Of a stretch of 64,000 nt of DNA, positions 10,768 through 22,832 are shown in pieces (positions within the stretch are counted from its first letter, which is position 1; each line of letters starts with the position of its first letter). Origin of the DNA: Halicephalobus mephisto (lineage: Eukaryota; Nematoda; Chromadorea; Rhabditida; Panagrolaimidae); NCBI GenBank assembly GCA_009193035.1, contig SWDT01000029.1:62001-126000 (forward strand), given 5' to 3'. The notes under the pieces were generated by a model, which saw only the letters and a program-made list of their open reading frames with translations, was not told the DNA's origin and made no database searches. A program made the position numbers and the translations under genes.

Positions 10768-13700
10768 CTACGTGAGAATTTTGCGCGGAAACTGCTTCAT
10801 AATCTTGCAAGATTTCGTAATTAATTTTCTGAAGCTATATTCTGGCTGTGTAAATTTAGAACTTCCTGGATTTGGATATATAGGGTATATACCTCTCCAT
10901 CCATCTTCCAAGGTTAATTTCCATATATGAAACTATTAATATACGCCCAAAAACCATCATTAACACCAAAACCTCATCAAAAACCGATCGATTTTAATTT
11001 TAAAGTAACTTAAAGGGTAGGAGGTACTTTAAGGAAAGGTTAATATTACCTTCATACTCGACCGGGACGTCATTTTCGTCCATTCCAGGCTGCGGAGGGG
11101 GCCAGACCCGACCGTGGGCCTTGACAGGGAGATGAGTCTGGAGGATCTCGACTTCTTGTTGTTTTTGTTCTTCAAATTCCGGCGGGGGCCACTGGACATT
11201 CAAACCTCGGGTCACTTCTAGAAAAGGAAAAAAGTTAAAAAGGAAAAAAATGTTAATTTAAAAAAATTAATTTTTAATAAAAACATTATTTTTAATAAAA
11301 ACTAAATTTAAAAATAAACTTACCAAATTCTCTTTTTTCTAATTCGTTTTCCGGAGGTGGCCAGACTCTGTCTTGGATTGCAGAAGTCGTCATTCTCTGA
11401 TTCCAGGCGTTTCCAGAGTTCTGTTCCGAAGGAAATCCGTGTTGAATCCAGCCCTGATCATCGACGGCTTTGACTCTGGCTGCTTGACCAAGTTGTTCTT
11501 CATCTTTCTCACCGTATCCAGGAGGAGGCCAAACTCGGCTGATTCTCGACGGTGCATAAGTGGTTTTAGCCACGGGATGTTCGACCTCGTTTGTCGGGAC
11601 CCATTCTTGTGCTTTAACTTTTGGAACATTTTCTCGAGGTTTTTCTTCTTCTTCTGGAAATTCCCATTTGACTCTAGTAGTTTCACTTGGAACAGGAACG
11701 ATTACTGTAGGTTTCACTTCAACCATCTCCTTATATTCAGGAATTTCGATTTTGGAAGGTTGATAAGCTTGAACCTGCTCCTGAGGAACTCGATGTTGAG
11801 CTTGCCAAATAGTGTCCTCCTAAAATTTCAAAGTTTTTAGAATTCTGAAATTTCGAAATTTTTTAATTTTAAAATTTAAAATTTAGGTAATCCTGAAAAG
11901 TAAAATTTTGGAATTTTGAAAGTTTTTAGAATTTGTTGAAAATTTCTAAATTACTAAAAATCGGAAAATTTTAAATAACTGAAAATCAGAAAATTTTTAA
12001 AATTTGTTAAAAATTTTTCAATAACCAAAAATCAGAAAATTTTTAAATAACTAAAAATCGGAGTTTTTAGAAATTCATTTTAAGACTATTTTGTAACAAT
12101 GCTAATTTTAGTTTTTTATAGTATAAAAATCGTAATTGACATTCGTTCATTTTCTTAGAAATTAAAATTTCGCAGAATTAAAATTTTGCAAAAATTTAAT
12201 TTTTTAATTTTCTTCGAATTAGGATATTTCGAAATTTTTAAATTTCTGAAAAGTTCCAAAAAATTCAAATTTGACAATTTTCTTTTCAAAATTAAAAAAA
12301 CTTATTTTTCTAATTTTTAAAATTATCTAATTTCAAATATTTAAAGAAATTTCTAACTTAAAAAACATTTTTTTAATTTCAAAAATTTTTAACTTTAAAA
12401 AACATTATTTTTTAAAAATTTCAAACTTTAAAAAACATCATTTTTTATTTTAAGAATTTCTAACTTCTTAAAAAACATTATTTTTTAAAACTTTTTTAAT
12501 TTCAAAAATTTTTAACTTTAAAAAACATTATTTTTTTAATTTAAAAAACTTTTAACTTCTTAAAAAGCATTATTTTTTAGAACTTTTTTAACTTTAAAAA
12601 TTTCTAAATTCTTAAAAAACATTATTTTTTAGAACTTTTTTAATTTCAAAAATTTTACCAAAACAATTTTCGGTTTTCTTCCAGTTGCAGGATCAACAGA
12701 AGCCATTCTGAATCTTCCAATAGAGGAACTCGAAAAAGAACTTTGCAATCCAGAGAAAGGCGGCTGACTCGAATGTCGGAAGAAACTGCTGCCCACATTT
12801 GCCTCAGGGACAGCTGTTTGTTGATTTCCTTCCTGAAAAAAGGTAAGACAGACAATCAAGCCAAGGTGCAAAAGATAAACATAAAAATCCGTTCAAAAGC
12901 TTTGATCGACTATTTTTCAAAAATCTCAAAGAACTATTTTCTTTGAAAAAAACAAACCTGATCCGAGGGAGGATTTTGAAAACGAGCCGGAGTTTGGAGT
13001 TTTTGAGGAAGAGGTCTCGTAAGGGCCTGAGGGGTCGGCTTCACGGGGTGTTGGAAGGTCACTTCGTGATCAAACTGAACTTGTTTAGTGGGTGTAGAAG
13101 GCTGGGGTTGAGAACGGTCTCTACTCTGTTGTTGGACAGGTTGTTGAGGTTGACCCCCTCGTTGTTGCTGAACCTGTTGTTGAACTTGTTGTTGAGGTTG
13201 ACCCCCTCGTTGTTGTTGAACAGGTTGTTGGACAGGTTGTTGAGGTTGACCCCACTTTTGTTGCTGAACTTGCTGTTGAACTTGTTGTTGAGGTTGACCC
13301 CATCTCTGCTGCTGGATAGGTTGTTGAGATTGAATCCCCTTCTGTTGCTGGACAGGTTGTTGAATTTGACCCCCTCGTTGTTGTTGAACTTGCTGCTGGA
13401 CAGGTTGTTGTGATTGAATTCCTTTCTGTTGTTGAGGTGGACCCCACTTTTGTTGTTGAACTGGTTGTTGGGAACTCTGTTGAACGCTTTTCTGTTGACT
13501 AATTTGAGTCTGAACTTGTTGGGGTTGTTGAGAAGTCTGTCCCCATCTCTGTTGTCCCTGCTGTTGTTGAACAGGTTGTGAAATTCCAGATTTCTGTTGT
13601 TGTTGATTAATTTTAGGAGCCTGAACTTGCTGAATATTTTGATTCTGTTGTCCAGCCGGTTTCCCCCATCTCGGTTGTTGTTGAACAATTTGCTGAGGTT

Positions 13701-16700
13701 GTTGAATACCAGATTTCGGTTGAACTTGAGGAGCTCCAGGTCGTTGAACAAGTTGTTGAGGTTGTTGAATAGGTCGTTGGACAGGTTGTTGTTGAACACC
13801 AGGTCGTTGAATAATTTGCTGAGGTTGTTGAATAGGTCGTTGGACAGGTTGTTGAACACCAGGTCTCATTTGAATTTGAGAAGCTCCAGGTTGTTGAACA
13901 ATTTGATGAACGGGTTGTTGGATAGGTCGTTGAACAGGTTGCTGAATAGGTCGTTGGATAGGTTGCTGAATTCCTTGTCTAACTTGTTGAGCAGGTACAG
14001 GCTGAGGTTTCTGAATCTCTTGTTGAACAAGTCCAGGTTTCTAAAAATCAATAATTTAATTAATCAAAACAAGCAAAATTACTTGTTGAATTTGCTGCAA
14101 CGGAGTCGGAGCCTGCGGTCTGTCTATCTGGCCCTGAACCATCTGAGCCGGAAGACTAACCACCGTCTGACCTTGTTGAGTTGATTGTTGAACATGAACT
14201 CCAGCAATCGGTTGAACAGGACGAATTTGAGGTCCTTGAGGCTGAAAACAGATATATCAGGATATCAAAGAAGACCAATAATGACATATATACAGATACC
14301 AAAGAAGATCAACAATGATATATCAAAATATCGAAAAATATCAATAATAATAACTTAAAATATCGAGAAATATATATAATCATATATCATGGAATATAAA
14401 AAAAATAATTAAATTAAAATACGAAAAAAAATCGATGAAAACATTATAGAAAATTAATAATATATATATATTAAAAATATAAATACCCTAATTTCGCGCA
14501 TATAAGACCGGCCTTATATGCGCGATTTTCCAAAAAAAAAGCATGCGCGTATGACGGACAAACGCTTTTCCGACTGTCATTGATAACGCTTCTTTTGACT
14601 CTTTTTGTTATTCTAGCCGCGTTAAACATATGTAGTTCAATAAAACAATTCAAAAATCCTGACAAATCATTTAGCAAGAAGTTGCCCACTTCTCTGCCAT
14701 TTTAGCATTGTACTATCTGATTGAGATGGATCAATGATTCCCCAAAACCTAAAATCCTTTAAAAACAATGTTTTTCTTAACAAATTAATAAAAACAAAAA
14801 TTAGGATAACAAGATAATCTAGTTTTCCAAACTAAGTCCAATCATCGCCAGTGTAATACCTTCAATCTCCAGGTCTTCCATCATTGCTTTGTTAAATCCA
14901 TTTTTTATACAGCTGACTGGAACTTCTTCAAAACTCTCCTTGACCCATGTACAGACAGTAGCATAGGGAGCTTTCCTCAATTTACCAGTTTTTGTGAATG
15001 AGTGATTTTCAAAATCGGAAATCCAATCCTCCCACTTTTTCTTCAGATTATCCTTGAATGATTTGTTCACAGCAACATCCAAAGGTTGAAGTACCTTAGT
15101 CATTCCACCAGGAATGACTGCAATTTTTGTTCTTTTCTTGATAGCTTCTTTTGCGGTGTCGGTTAAATGACATCGAGCAGAATCTAAGATTAACAATGAT
15201 TTACTTGGATCTTACAAGGATTTGGCCGACTTTGCCAGCATTCTTCAATCCAGTTGGTGATCAGTTCATCAGTCATCCAGCCGTTTTTGTTTGCTTTTAC
15301 GATAACTCCAGCAGGCAAATTTTTTGGAACATTCTTTTTTTTAAATATGATAAATGGGGGACATTTCGTCCCATCAGAAGATACACCCAGCACAACTGTA
15401 AAGTTGCTTTTTTCATTACCAGTCGTTCTAATAAAAACATCTTCTTTTCCTTTTTCTTCTACTGTAAATCTTCTCGGAATATCAAAAGCCACTGCAACCT
15501 CATCCATATTACCTAAATCACGTGGCTGGACTTCTTATATTTCGTCGGAAACGAAATTCCGGAAATCTTGCTGCTTATTAACATAATCATCGGGCAAATG
15601 TTGCCCATTAGAAGTCTTTGCTCTTATTGACAGTTGATTCCTCTTCATAAATTTATAACACCAATTTGGTGTTGCAAGGAAGTTACTATACCCTTTCACC
15701 TTAGCCATTAAAATAGCTTGAGCCCTTACACGGACTGTTGAAACTGATCTTTGGGCTTGACGTTCCTGTAAAATCCAGTCCCTGAGTTTTCTTCTAACTC
15801 AGGGTACATTGCATTCGGACCCCTGCTCGCCCTCCTCGTCGGCTTCATATACATCAATGAGTTTCGACTGGACCTCCACTTGCGGATTAATCTATCATTG
15901 ATATTATAGTGACGTGAAGCTCCTAAGATTCCATAGTTATCGGAGTATTCGACAACCTCCAGCTTATAAGCGCTGTGTAGGATTTTCTTCGTTTAATCAT
16001 CTGTAGAAAACATCAAGTTAAAAATTATTAACAATATAATAAAAATACTTACTTAGTTGTCTGAGATTCAAGTAGATCAATAAAAATTTCAGAAACTCAA
16101 AAGATTTCATTATAAAAAATGACAGTATCTTTTTCTTCCACTGGGAGGTGTACACACATTTTCGTGCTGAGACCCGGCCTTATATGCGAGGCGGCCTTAT
16201 ATGCGCGAAATTAGGGTAATTATATATTTAAAAATATAAATTAAAATATTGTAGAAAATTAATAATTATATATCGGAAAATATATATAATAATGCATAAA
16301 AGTATTTTAAAAATTAACAATGACATATTGATATGTTGAAGAATATCGACGAAAATATGGAGATGTATGAATAGTGACATATTAAAATATCATTTAAGAT
16401 ACCAAAAAACCACCCTCACCTGTTGGATTCCTCCTTGGCTCTGTTGCAAAAGTTGAGAGAGATTCTGTGGGCGAATTTGCTGTCCTTGTGTTTGAGTGAT
16501 TTGTTGATAACGAACCTGTTGATCTTGAGGATTCACGACAGGAGACAGAGGTCGTTGGGCTTGCTGTTGAGCCAGTTTCCGAGCTTGAAGTTGAGCAGCT
16601 TGGGCGGCTTGTTGCCGAATAGCTTCTTGTTGAGCCTAAAAATAGAATATATATGAAATTCATATATGAAACTAAATTTTTAGATGAAAGTCATATATGA

Positions 16701-18245
16701 AACTAAGTTTTTATATAAAAATTATATATGAAACTAGGTTTTTAGATGAAATCCATATATGAAACTAGGTTTTTAGATGAAATTCATATATGAAACTAGG
16801 TTTTTAAGTGAAATTCATATATGAAACTAAGTTTTTAGATGAAATTCATATATGAAACTAAGTTTTTACATAAAAATTATATATGGAACTGGGTTTTATA
16901 TAAAAGTCATGTATGAAATTTCACATTTCTACAGAACTTACTTTCATTGCTGCTTGTTGTTGTTGTCTTAGTTCCAGTTGCCTTCTGGCGGCTTCATCGA
17001 TTTGTTTTTGTTGAGCAGCGATCATTGCCGCCCGTTGTTCAGCGTCGGCGTCTTGTTGAGCTTTGACGCCGGATTGGATTTTCATCGTTTGTTCCATGGC
17101 TTGTCTTCTGGCTTCTTCTTGTCTAGCTTTCGCTTCAGCTTGTAATTTAGCTGCTTGTTCTCGTGCTTTTTGGATTGCTTCTTGTTGTTTTCTTTTCGCT
17201 TCTTCTTGAGCGGCTTGCATCTGTTCTTGTCTCATCTGCGCCAGAAGTTTCTGTTCTTCAGCCTCGATTTCTGCTCTTTTTTGGAGTTCTTCCAGTTGAC
17301 GTCGTCTCTCGGCATCTTCAGAAGGTTCAGGAATATTGATAGGCTGGACTTGGGCGTTCGCAGCTGCTTGGGAGCCTGGATATGGATTATTTCAGAAGTG
17401 TTTAAAAACCGAAATTTTTGAATTCCCGCGCAGAGAGAGAGGACTTTATAAAAATGGAAAAATGGTAACTTCTACCGAAGTCGACTCGCGCGCCGTCACT
17501 CGCTCTCGTTCTTTTACCTACTTTTCCGATTCTTCCAAAACTTCTGGAAATTCGTGTTGAAACAATTTCGTGAAAATTTGAATTTTTTATTTTCGTAATT
17601 GTGTAATTTTTGAATTCTCGCGCAAAGAGAGAACTTTGTAAAAATGGTAATTTTTTACAGTTAACTCGTGTTTTCACTCTTGTTCTTTTACCTACTTTTC
17701 TGAGTTGTCTGCAACGCCCAAAAATTCGTGTCGAGAGAATTTCGTAAGTTTTAATTTTTATAATGTTTCTATTCTTCGATTTCCTGCGCAAGAGCGAGTG
17801 AGAATAGAAAAAAGTAAATCTGGCAATTCACACCCGAACTCTACTCGCTCTTATTTATTTTATTACACTTCTAAAGTTACTTAAAACACCTTTAAAAGTT
17901 CTTTGAAGAGGATTTCGTAAACAACTTTAATACCCTCCATTTTAAAAAATTTTGATTTTTAATTTTATAATTTCCATATATGAAAAAGTTCGTTTTTTAA
18001 TTTAATTTTATAGTTTTTTGTATATGAAAAAGTTTTATTTTTAATTTTTATAATAATTTAGTTTTTTATATATTAAAAAGTTTCTTTTTCAACTTTTATT
18101 ATGGTTTTTATATATGAAAGTTTCAGAATCCCTTACCTCCAGCTGTCGTCGTGGTGACCATTCTGAATCCGCTTCTGCGTCTGACAACGACTGGTTCGTC
18201 CTCTTCTTCTTCTTCGGAAGAAGTCCCATCTTCCTTGAACTTCAT
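10768..18245 (-). CDS. Coiled-coil, Gln/Pro-repeat, W-P-P-P motif protein (nine coding exons)
   Basis: Not recognised. Coding exons: 18245-18137, 17375-16942, 16635-16420, 14241-14083, 14040-12958, 12832-12659, 11819-11324, 11217-11050 and 10904-10768. All phases agree and give 2,976 bases = 991 residues. Residues 1-36 are acidic then basic (VVVRRRSGFRMV). Residues 37-250 are Glu/Gln/Lys/Ala-rich with heptad character, probably a long coiled coil. Residues 307-640 are a Gln/Pro/Val repeat (QQPVQRPIQQ, QQRGGQPQQP types). Residues 726-947 carry four W-P-P-P motifs (Trp at about 822, 878, 900 and 929; RVWPPP three times). The last exon uses a weak acceptor (GGAAG) and is the least certain. The build suggests a cytoskeletal or sarcomeric scaffold, which is inference. 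Intron 3 contains a pogo-type transposon. Confidence 0.75.
11820..12658. other. AT-rich intron 6 of the W-P-P-P gene
   Basis: Low-complexity sequence with recurrent AAAAAACATTATTTTTTA and TTTAATTTCAAAAATTT units; no gene. Confidence 0.6.
14486..16216 (-). mobile_element. pogo/Tigger-type DNA transposon, copy 2 (defective, intronic)
   Basis: The 1,731-bp element has inverted ends CCCTAATTTCGCGCATATAA on both sides and flanking TA dinucleotides (14484-14485, 16217-16218). The right end repeats the ATATAAGGCCG module twice. It carries the same type of broken DDE transposase as copy 1 but is clearly diverged, so the two are different subfamilies and not recent duplicates. It lies in intron 3 of the W-P-P-P gene, antisense to nothing and in the same orientation as the host gene. 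Confidence 0.9.
14819..15790 (-). pseudogene. pogo-type DDE transposase pseudogene, copy 2
   Basis: Conserved blocks are NMDEVAVAFDIPRRF (first catalytic Asp), LLILDSARCH (second) and LQPLDVAVNKSF (third), with VIPGGMTKVLQPLD close to copy 1. The 5' region reads WILQERQAQRSVSTVRVRAQ before an in-frame TAA near 15536. A one-base frameshift near 15200 separates the segment ending in RPNPCKI from the LLILDSAR segment. The gene is therefore dead. Confidence 0.85.
16636..16941. repeat. Intronic minisatellite built on the palindrome TTCATATATGAA
   Basis: Intron 2 of the W-P-P-P gene is almost wholly made of about eight 33-35-bp units of the form TTTTTAGATGAAATTCATAT followed by ATGAAACTAAG. Each unit carries the palindrome TTCATATATGAA or a variant. 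The word also recurs in other introns of this gene and in kettin introns. Confidence 0.75.
17376..18136. other. Intron 1 of the W-P-P-P gene
   Basis: It holds two diverged direct repeats of about 180-200 bp (17400-17570 and 17590-17760) sharing the words GAATTCTCGCGCAAAGAGAG and TTCTTTTACCTACTTTTC, followed by AT-rich sequence with CATATATGAAAAAGTT copies. No gene was seen. Confidence 0.5.
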
Positions 18246-18249
18246 GATT

Positions 18250-18530
18250 CTGAAACTATCGGTTCAAAAATCAATTTCGTTTTGAAACATTTTTCAGATT
18301 TAAAATTACAAAGTATCCGTAAACAAAATTGAAATCTCTCCTTTTTCTCTAGATCATTGCCGTTTTCATTACGTGGTTGTTTGTCCGAGTTCTCAAAATC
18401 CAAAAGCTCACCTGGACCCGAGAAAAAAGTCCAGCAGTTGTTGATCCTCGAAAATTTACCGACGGATGGACGCGTGGGATGTTCTTCGTTCCGAAATTAG
18501 TCCAAATTGAACGTTTTTATCGATGAAGCT
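18250..18530 (-). promoter_or_regulatory. 5' UTR intron and non-coding first exon of the W-P-P-P gene
   Basis: On the minus strand a good donor (GGTCCAG then GTGAGC) ends a probable untranslated exon at 18412. A TTTCAG acceptor lies just before AATCATGAAG, so the intron runs 18411-18250 and leaves four untranslated bases before the start codon. The GC-richer stretch 18412-18530 is the likely exon and promoter-proximal region. A trans-spliced leader at the same acceptor would be an alternative reading in a nematode. Confidence 0.5.
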
Positions 18531-21378
18531 TTAAACTATAAAAATGCCACGTACGCATTTGGAGTTGTAAAAGTACAGTATACCAATTGATCAAAATAAA
18601 GTTGAAAAATTCAAAGTTATTTTTAAAAAGTAAAATTAAATATTTTTCAATCATAAAGGTGTTTTTAATTTTTTAATGAAGTTTTTGCAGATTACGGTAA
18701 TTGAACAAAGTTGAAGAAGTTTAAAATCTTGGAATTTACTGTATGATCGGGATTTTAGGAAATCATAAGTATTAAATTTTGCAACTTTTGGTCTCGATTG
18801 GAAAATTTCTAATTTTTTAAACAATTTTTAAATATTTTTAAAATTTTAAAATTTTAGAATTATTTTTTATTTTTTAAATATTATTATTTTAAATTTTTTA
18901 AAACTTCATAAATACAGTATCCTGCAACTTTTGGTCTCAACTGGAAAATTTCTAATTTTTTTTTATTAAATTAATTTTTAAATATTTTTAGTTTTTAAAA
19001 TTTTTGAATTTTTAAATATACTTTTTTTTATTTTTTAGATCTGCTAATTTCTATTTGTTATTTTTATTTGGTTACTGTAGTTTATAAATCCATTGTAATT
19101 AATCAAATTTGAAAAATTTAAAGTTATTTTTGATTTTTATCTAGTTTAAAATTTTTATTTTTGAAGTTCATTGAAAATTTTTCAGTTCAACCCTCGATTC
19201 CAGAGCACTCGAAAAAATTTTTGTTTAGGTTCCCGATTTGCAACCAGAAAAAAGCTCGGAAGAAAATTCGGAAGCTTCATGTTTGTTTTTTCTCCAACGC
19301 AAAGGTGCGCGAAATTTTCGAGTGTTTCCGTCTTGCTTGATTGATCCTGAAAAAAGAATCCCGGACTCGCTTTGTGAAAAATTTTTTCTTCTTGAAGATG
19401 TCGTTTTTACTGTAGTTCCCACGTGATTTGAATTTTTTGAAAAAAAAATTATAAAAATTATTGTCGATGATATTTGACAAATTGAGGTTTGAAAAAACTT
19501 AAAAAATTAAAAAATTAAAGTTGTTAAATTTTAATTTTTATTATTTGTAATTTTTAATTTTAAACGATTTTTATTCGAAAATAATTATATTTTGAGAAAT
19601 TTGGAAATTATTTCTAGGATACGGTATGTAAGGATGTTGTATATCGAAAATGATGATCTTTAAGGTCTCGTAACTTTTTACTTTTACTTTATTTAAGTCA
19701 TCTATGATGTGGATTTAGTGCCAATGGTCTTGGAGTTCCTAATTAACTACAGATATCTCTAATATAGAAATAAATTAATATATAAAAAATCAATTTTGCA
19801 TGTAAAATGGACAAAAAAAAAGACCTCCTTCAATTGCTTCGAGATTAGTTATATTCAACTATTTTTATTGATTATAGTTATTTTTGAGTAGAAACAGTTT
19901 AATATTAAGAGTTACTTTGAAAAATTTGGAAATTATTTCTAGGATACGTATATAAGGCAATAGGGAAAAATAAGAGGAAGAAATATAATATGGAAAAAAC
20001 ATTAAACCAATTATGGTATCCCAAAATCTTGCATAGTGTTGTTATCACCATGGTCTAGATGCCTAAGTTCAATCCCAAAAGCCGCTTCCCACACATAATT
20101 ACTAATTTATCTCATATTTTATATTTCTTCCTCATATTTTTCCGTCTTATATTTCTTCCATTTTATATTTCTTCTTATATTTTGTCTTATATTTCTTCCA
20201 TCTTATACTTCTTCTTCTTATATTTTTTCCTTTTATATTTTTTCTTATATTTTTTTATATTTCTTCCATCTTATATTTTTTCCTTCCACAGTATATAAAT
20301 AAATTTTGAAAATAGTAATATTTTGAATTTTGTAACTTTTACTATTTTTAAGATTTAATGTATCTGAAGAGTGAATCCAGTGTTATTAATCTTTAAGCTC
20401 CTGATTTACTGTCTCACTGTTAAATTTAAATTCAAATCGATGAATAAAAAAATTAATTGAATATGTATAATTTGTAAAACGAAAAATTTCGAAAATTTTT
20501 CAAATAATTTTTTAATTTTAATTACTTTAAAAATATTTAAAATAATAAATAATTTATAAAATTTAAATATTATAAAATTTCTTAATTTTTAAGATTTCAT
20601 AAATCCCGAATTTTTTGGATTAGTTTTCAAAGTGAAAATTCCGAAATTTGCTGATCGAATACCCGTTTTTCAAATTTAGAAGCAGGTCCTGTGAAAAAAC
20701 AAAATTAATTCGATATATAAGTCGGATTAAACTTGTTTTAGATGGAAATTGGAAAATTTTAATTTTAAAAAAAATTTTTAATTTGAAAAAAATTTTAATT
20801 TTATAAAAGTTTATAGATTTTTCAGAAGCTTCTGAAGTATTTGAAAATTCTGTAGCAGATTTTGGAGGTCTTCAGAATCTCGTGGAAGGTTCTTGAATTT
20901 CATATAAATGTTCTAAGATTTTTCAGAGGCTTCTGAAACCTTCGAAAATTTCATAAATGATTCTGGAGGTCTTCAGAATCTCAAAATTTTTAATTTCATA
21001 TAAATGTTCTAAGATTTTCCAGAGGCTTCTGAAATCTTCGAAAATTTCATAAATGATTCTAGAGGTCTTCAGAATCTCAAAATTTCATTAAAAATTATGG
21101 AGGTCTTCAGAATCTCAAAATTTTTAATTTTATAAAAGTTTATAGATTTTTCAGCGGCTTCTGAAATCTTCGAAAATTTCATAAAAAATTCCGAAGCCTT
21201 CTAAAACCCCGTGGAAGCTTCTGAAACTTTTGGAAATTTCGTGTTTTTAGAATCTTCCAAAATTTACTACAAACTTCTGAAACCTTTGAAAATTTGGAAT
21301 ATTATTTTTAAATTTCTTGTTGAGATTATTTCGTGATATTGTTTATGGTTTTTATAATCGCATAATATCCTCTTGCAG
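18531..21378. other. AT-rich intergenic region before the single-Ig gene
   Basis: Mostly low-complexity. A GC-richer island at about 19195-19430 has a 62-codon + frame and a possible donor (CGCAAAG then GTGCGCG near 19302); it could be a non-coding first exon of the + gene at 21384, but nothing proves it. 20105-20290 is a pyrimidine-rich TTATATTTCTTCC array. 20820-21240 repeats AGAGGCTTCTGAAATCTTCG-type units. Confidence 0.45.
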
Positions 21379-21383
21379 TCACG

Positions 21384-22210
21384 ATGAACGGATATCCAGC
21401 TCGTTCTTATGATTCTCTCCAACTGGATACTCAGCAAAACGATGTCCTCTACCACCCCGTACCTCAGAGATCTCCATTGACGAAGGTAAATGATTTCTGG
21501 ATTCTGAATTCTAAATTTCAACTTCTGAATTTTGAAATTCAACTTTTTAATTCTGGATTCTGGATTCTAAATTCTAAATTCTAAATTCTAAATTCTAAAT
21601 TCTAAATTCTGGATTCTAGATTCTAGATTCTGATTTCTGGATTTTAAATTCTAAATTCTTAATTCTGGATTCTGGATTCTAAACTTTAAATTCTTAATTC
21701 TAAATTCTTAATTCTAAATTCTAAATTCTGATTTCTGGATTTTAAACTCTAACTTCTTAATTCTGAATCCCAACTTTTAAATTTTGGCTTCTTAATTTTG
21801 ATTTCTGAATTCTGGATTTCAAATTTCGACATTTTATTTTTGAACTACTTTTATTTTTTCAGCAAGTGAATCAACTCGCTTATGAAATCCCCCAAAACAA
21901 GTATGCTAAGAATCCTTGGAGTTACGCTCCAGAATTTTTGAAAGTTTTTTCTGACGTCCGGGCTCCAGAAGGCGCGAAAGCCGTTTTCGACTGTGTTCTT
22001 CTGGGATCTCCGAGACCTAAAGTTTGCTGGCTTTTCAACGAAGAAAAATTGATTTTTCCGGATGTCGTCATTGAAGACACCGCTGACATCTGCAGAATCA
22101 CCATCCCCTACGTCAAACCTCATCATTACGGCGTCTATACCGTACTCTGCGAAAACGAAGTCGGCAGAGCCGTCACTTCTGCTGAATTGATTCCTTTTTA
22201 CAATTATTGA
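21384..22210 (+). CDS. Single I-set immunoglobulin-domain protein (two exons)
   Basis: Exon 1 is 21384-21485 and exon 2 is 21863-22210, joined in phase 0 to 149 residues. The start Met follows a CTTGCAG acceptor by five bases, so an upstream untranslated exon or a spliced leader is likely. Residues 1-55 are polar and Tyr/Gln-rich. Residues 58-145 are one intracellular-type Ig domain: APEFLKVFSDVRAPEG, the Cys in VFDCVLLGSPRPKV, the core Trp in VCWLF, and GVYTVLCENEVGRAV. There is no signal peptide or membrane segment. The domain resembles titin/kettin/myotilin-type Ig modules of muscle. It ends in a true stop with no donor just before, so it is a separate small gene or a short isoform of the kettin locus 29 kb downstream on the same strand; I prefer a separate gene. 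Confidence 0.75.
21490..21850. repeat. TTCTAAATTC / TTCTGGATTC simple-repeat intron
   Basis: The single intron of the Ig gene is a degenerate 7-bp array of TTCTAAA, TTCTGGA and TTCTAGA units, which is low in complexity but not exact. Confidence 0.75.
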
Positions 22211-22832
22211 AAATTGTAAAAATATAAAATTCGGAAAATTTTGTATTTATTAAAATTAGAATTTCGTTGAAATTTCCGAAATCCGACGGATTCTGAAATT
22301 TTTAAAAATTTCGTGGAAAATTAGAAATTTTTGACTTGTGAAAGCTCTTGGAATTTTTTAAAATTCAGCGGAAATTTTTAAAATTTTCTAAAATTTAATG
22401 AAAGTTTCTAACATCTAGAATTTTGCAAATAATCATTAAATTTTTTGGAAATTTATATTAAAATTAGAAATTTATGAAAATGTTGAAATTTTTGGAAATT
22501 TAAAATTTTCTAAAATTTAATGAGTTTCTAAGATCTAGAATTTTGTAGATAATCATTAAATTTTTTGGAAATTTATATAAAAATTAGAAATTTTTTAAAA
22601 TTCAGCGGAAATTTGTAAAAATGTTGAAATTTTTTGGAATTTTATAAGTTTCAACATCCTTCAAAATTTTGAAGATGATCATTGAATTTTTATCATTTCC
22701 TAGAATACGGTAGAAGTTCCTAAAATACAGTAGGAAATTCTAGAATTAATATTTAAAACTGAAAATTTTCTGTTTTAATTTCCGTGTGGAGACAATTCCA
22801 TAATAAAATTGTAATTTTTATAATAAAATAAG
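22211..22832. other. AT-rich 3' flank of the Ig gene
   Basis: Contains duplicated AT-rich segments (22380-22450 and 22500-22570) and no gene. Confidence 0.4.

Noticed and set aside
12943..14184. Leu/Arg-rich + frames and Asn- or Ser/Thr-rich minus frames of 100-270 codons
   Set aside because: They are out-of-frame readings of the CAA/CCA-rich Gln/Pro exon of the W-P-P-P gene.
16394..16663. Ser/Thr-rich 89-codon minus frame
   Set aside because: Out-of-frame reading of the third coding exon of the W-P-P-P gene; splicing phase requires the Gln-rich frame.
20059..20298. 79-codon Phe/Tyr/Ser-rich + frame
   Set aside because: Pyrimidine-rich TTATATTTCTTCC low-complexity sequence.
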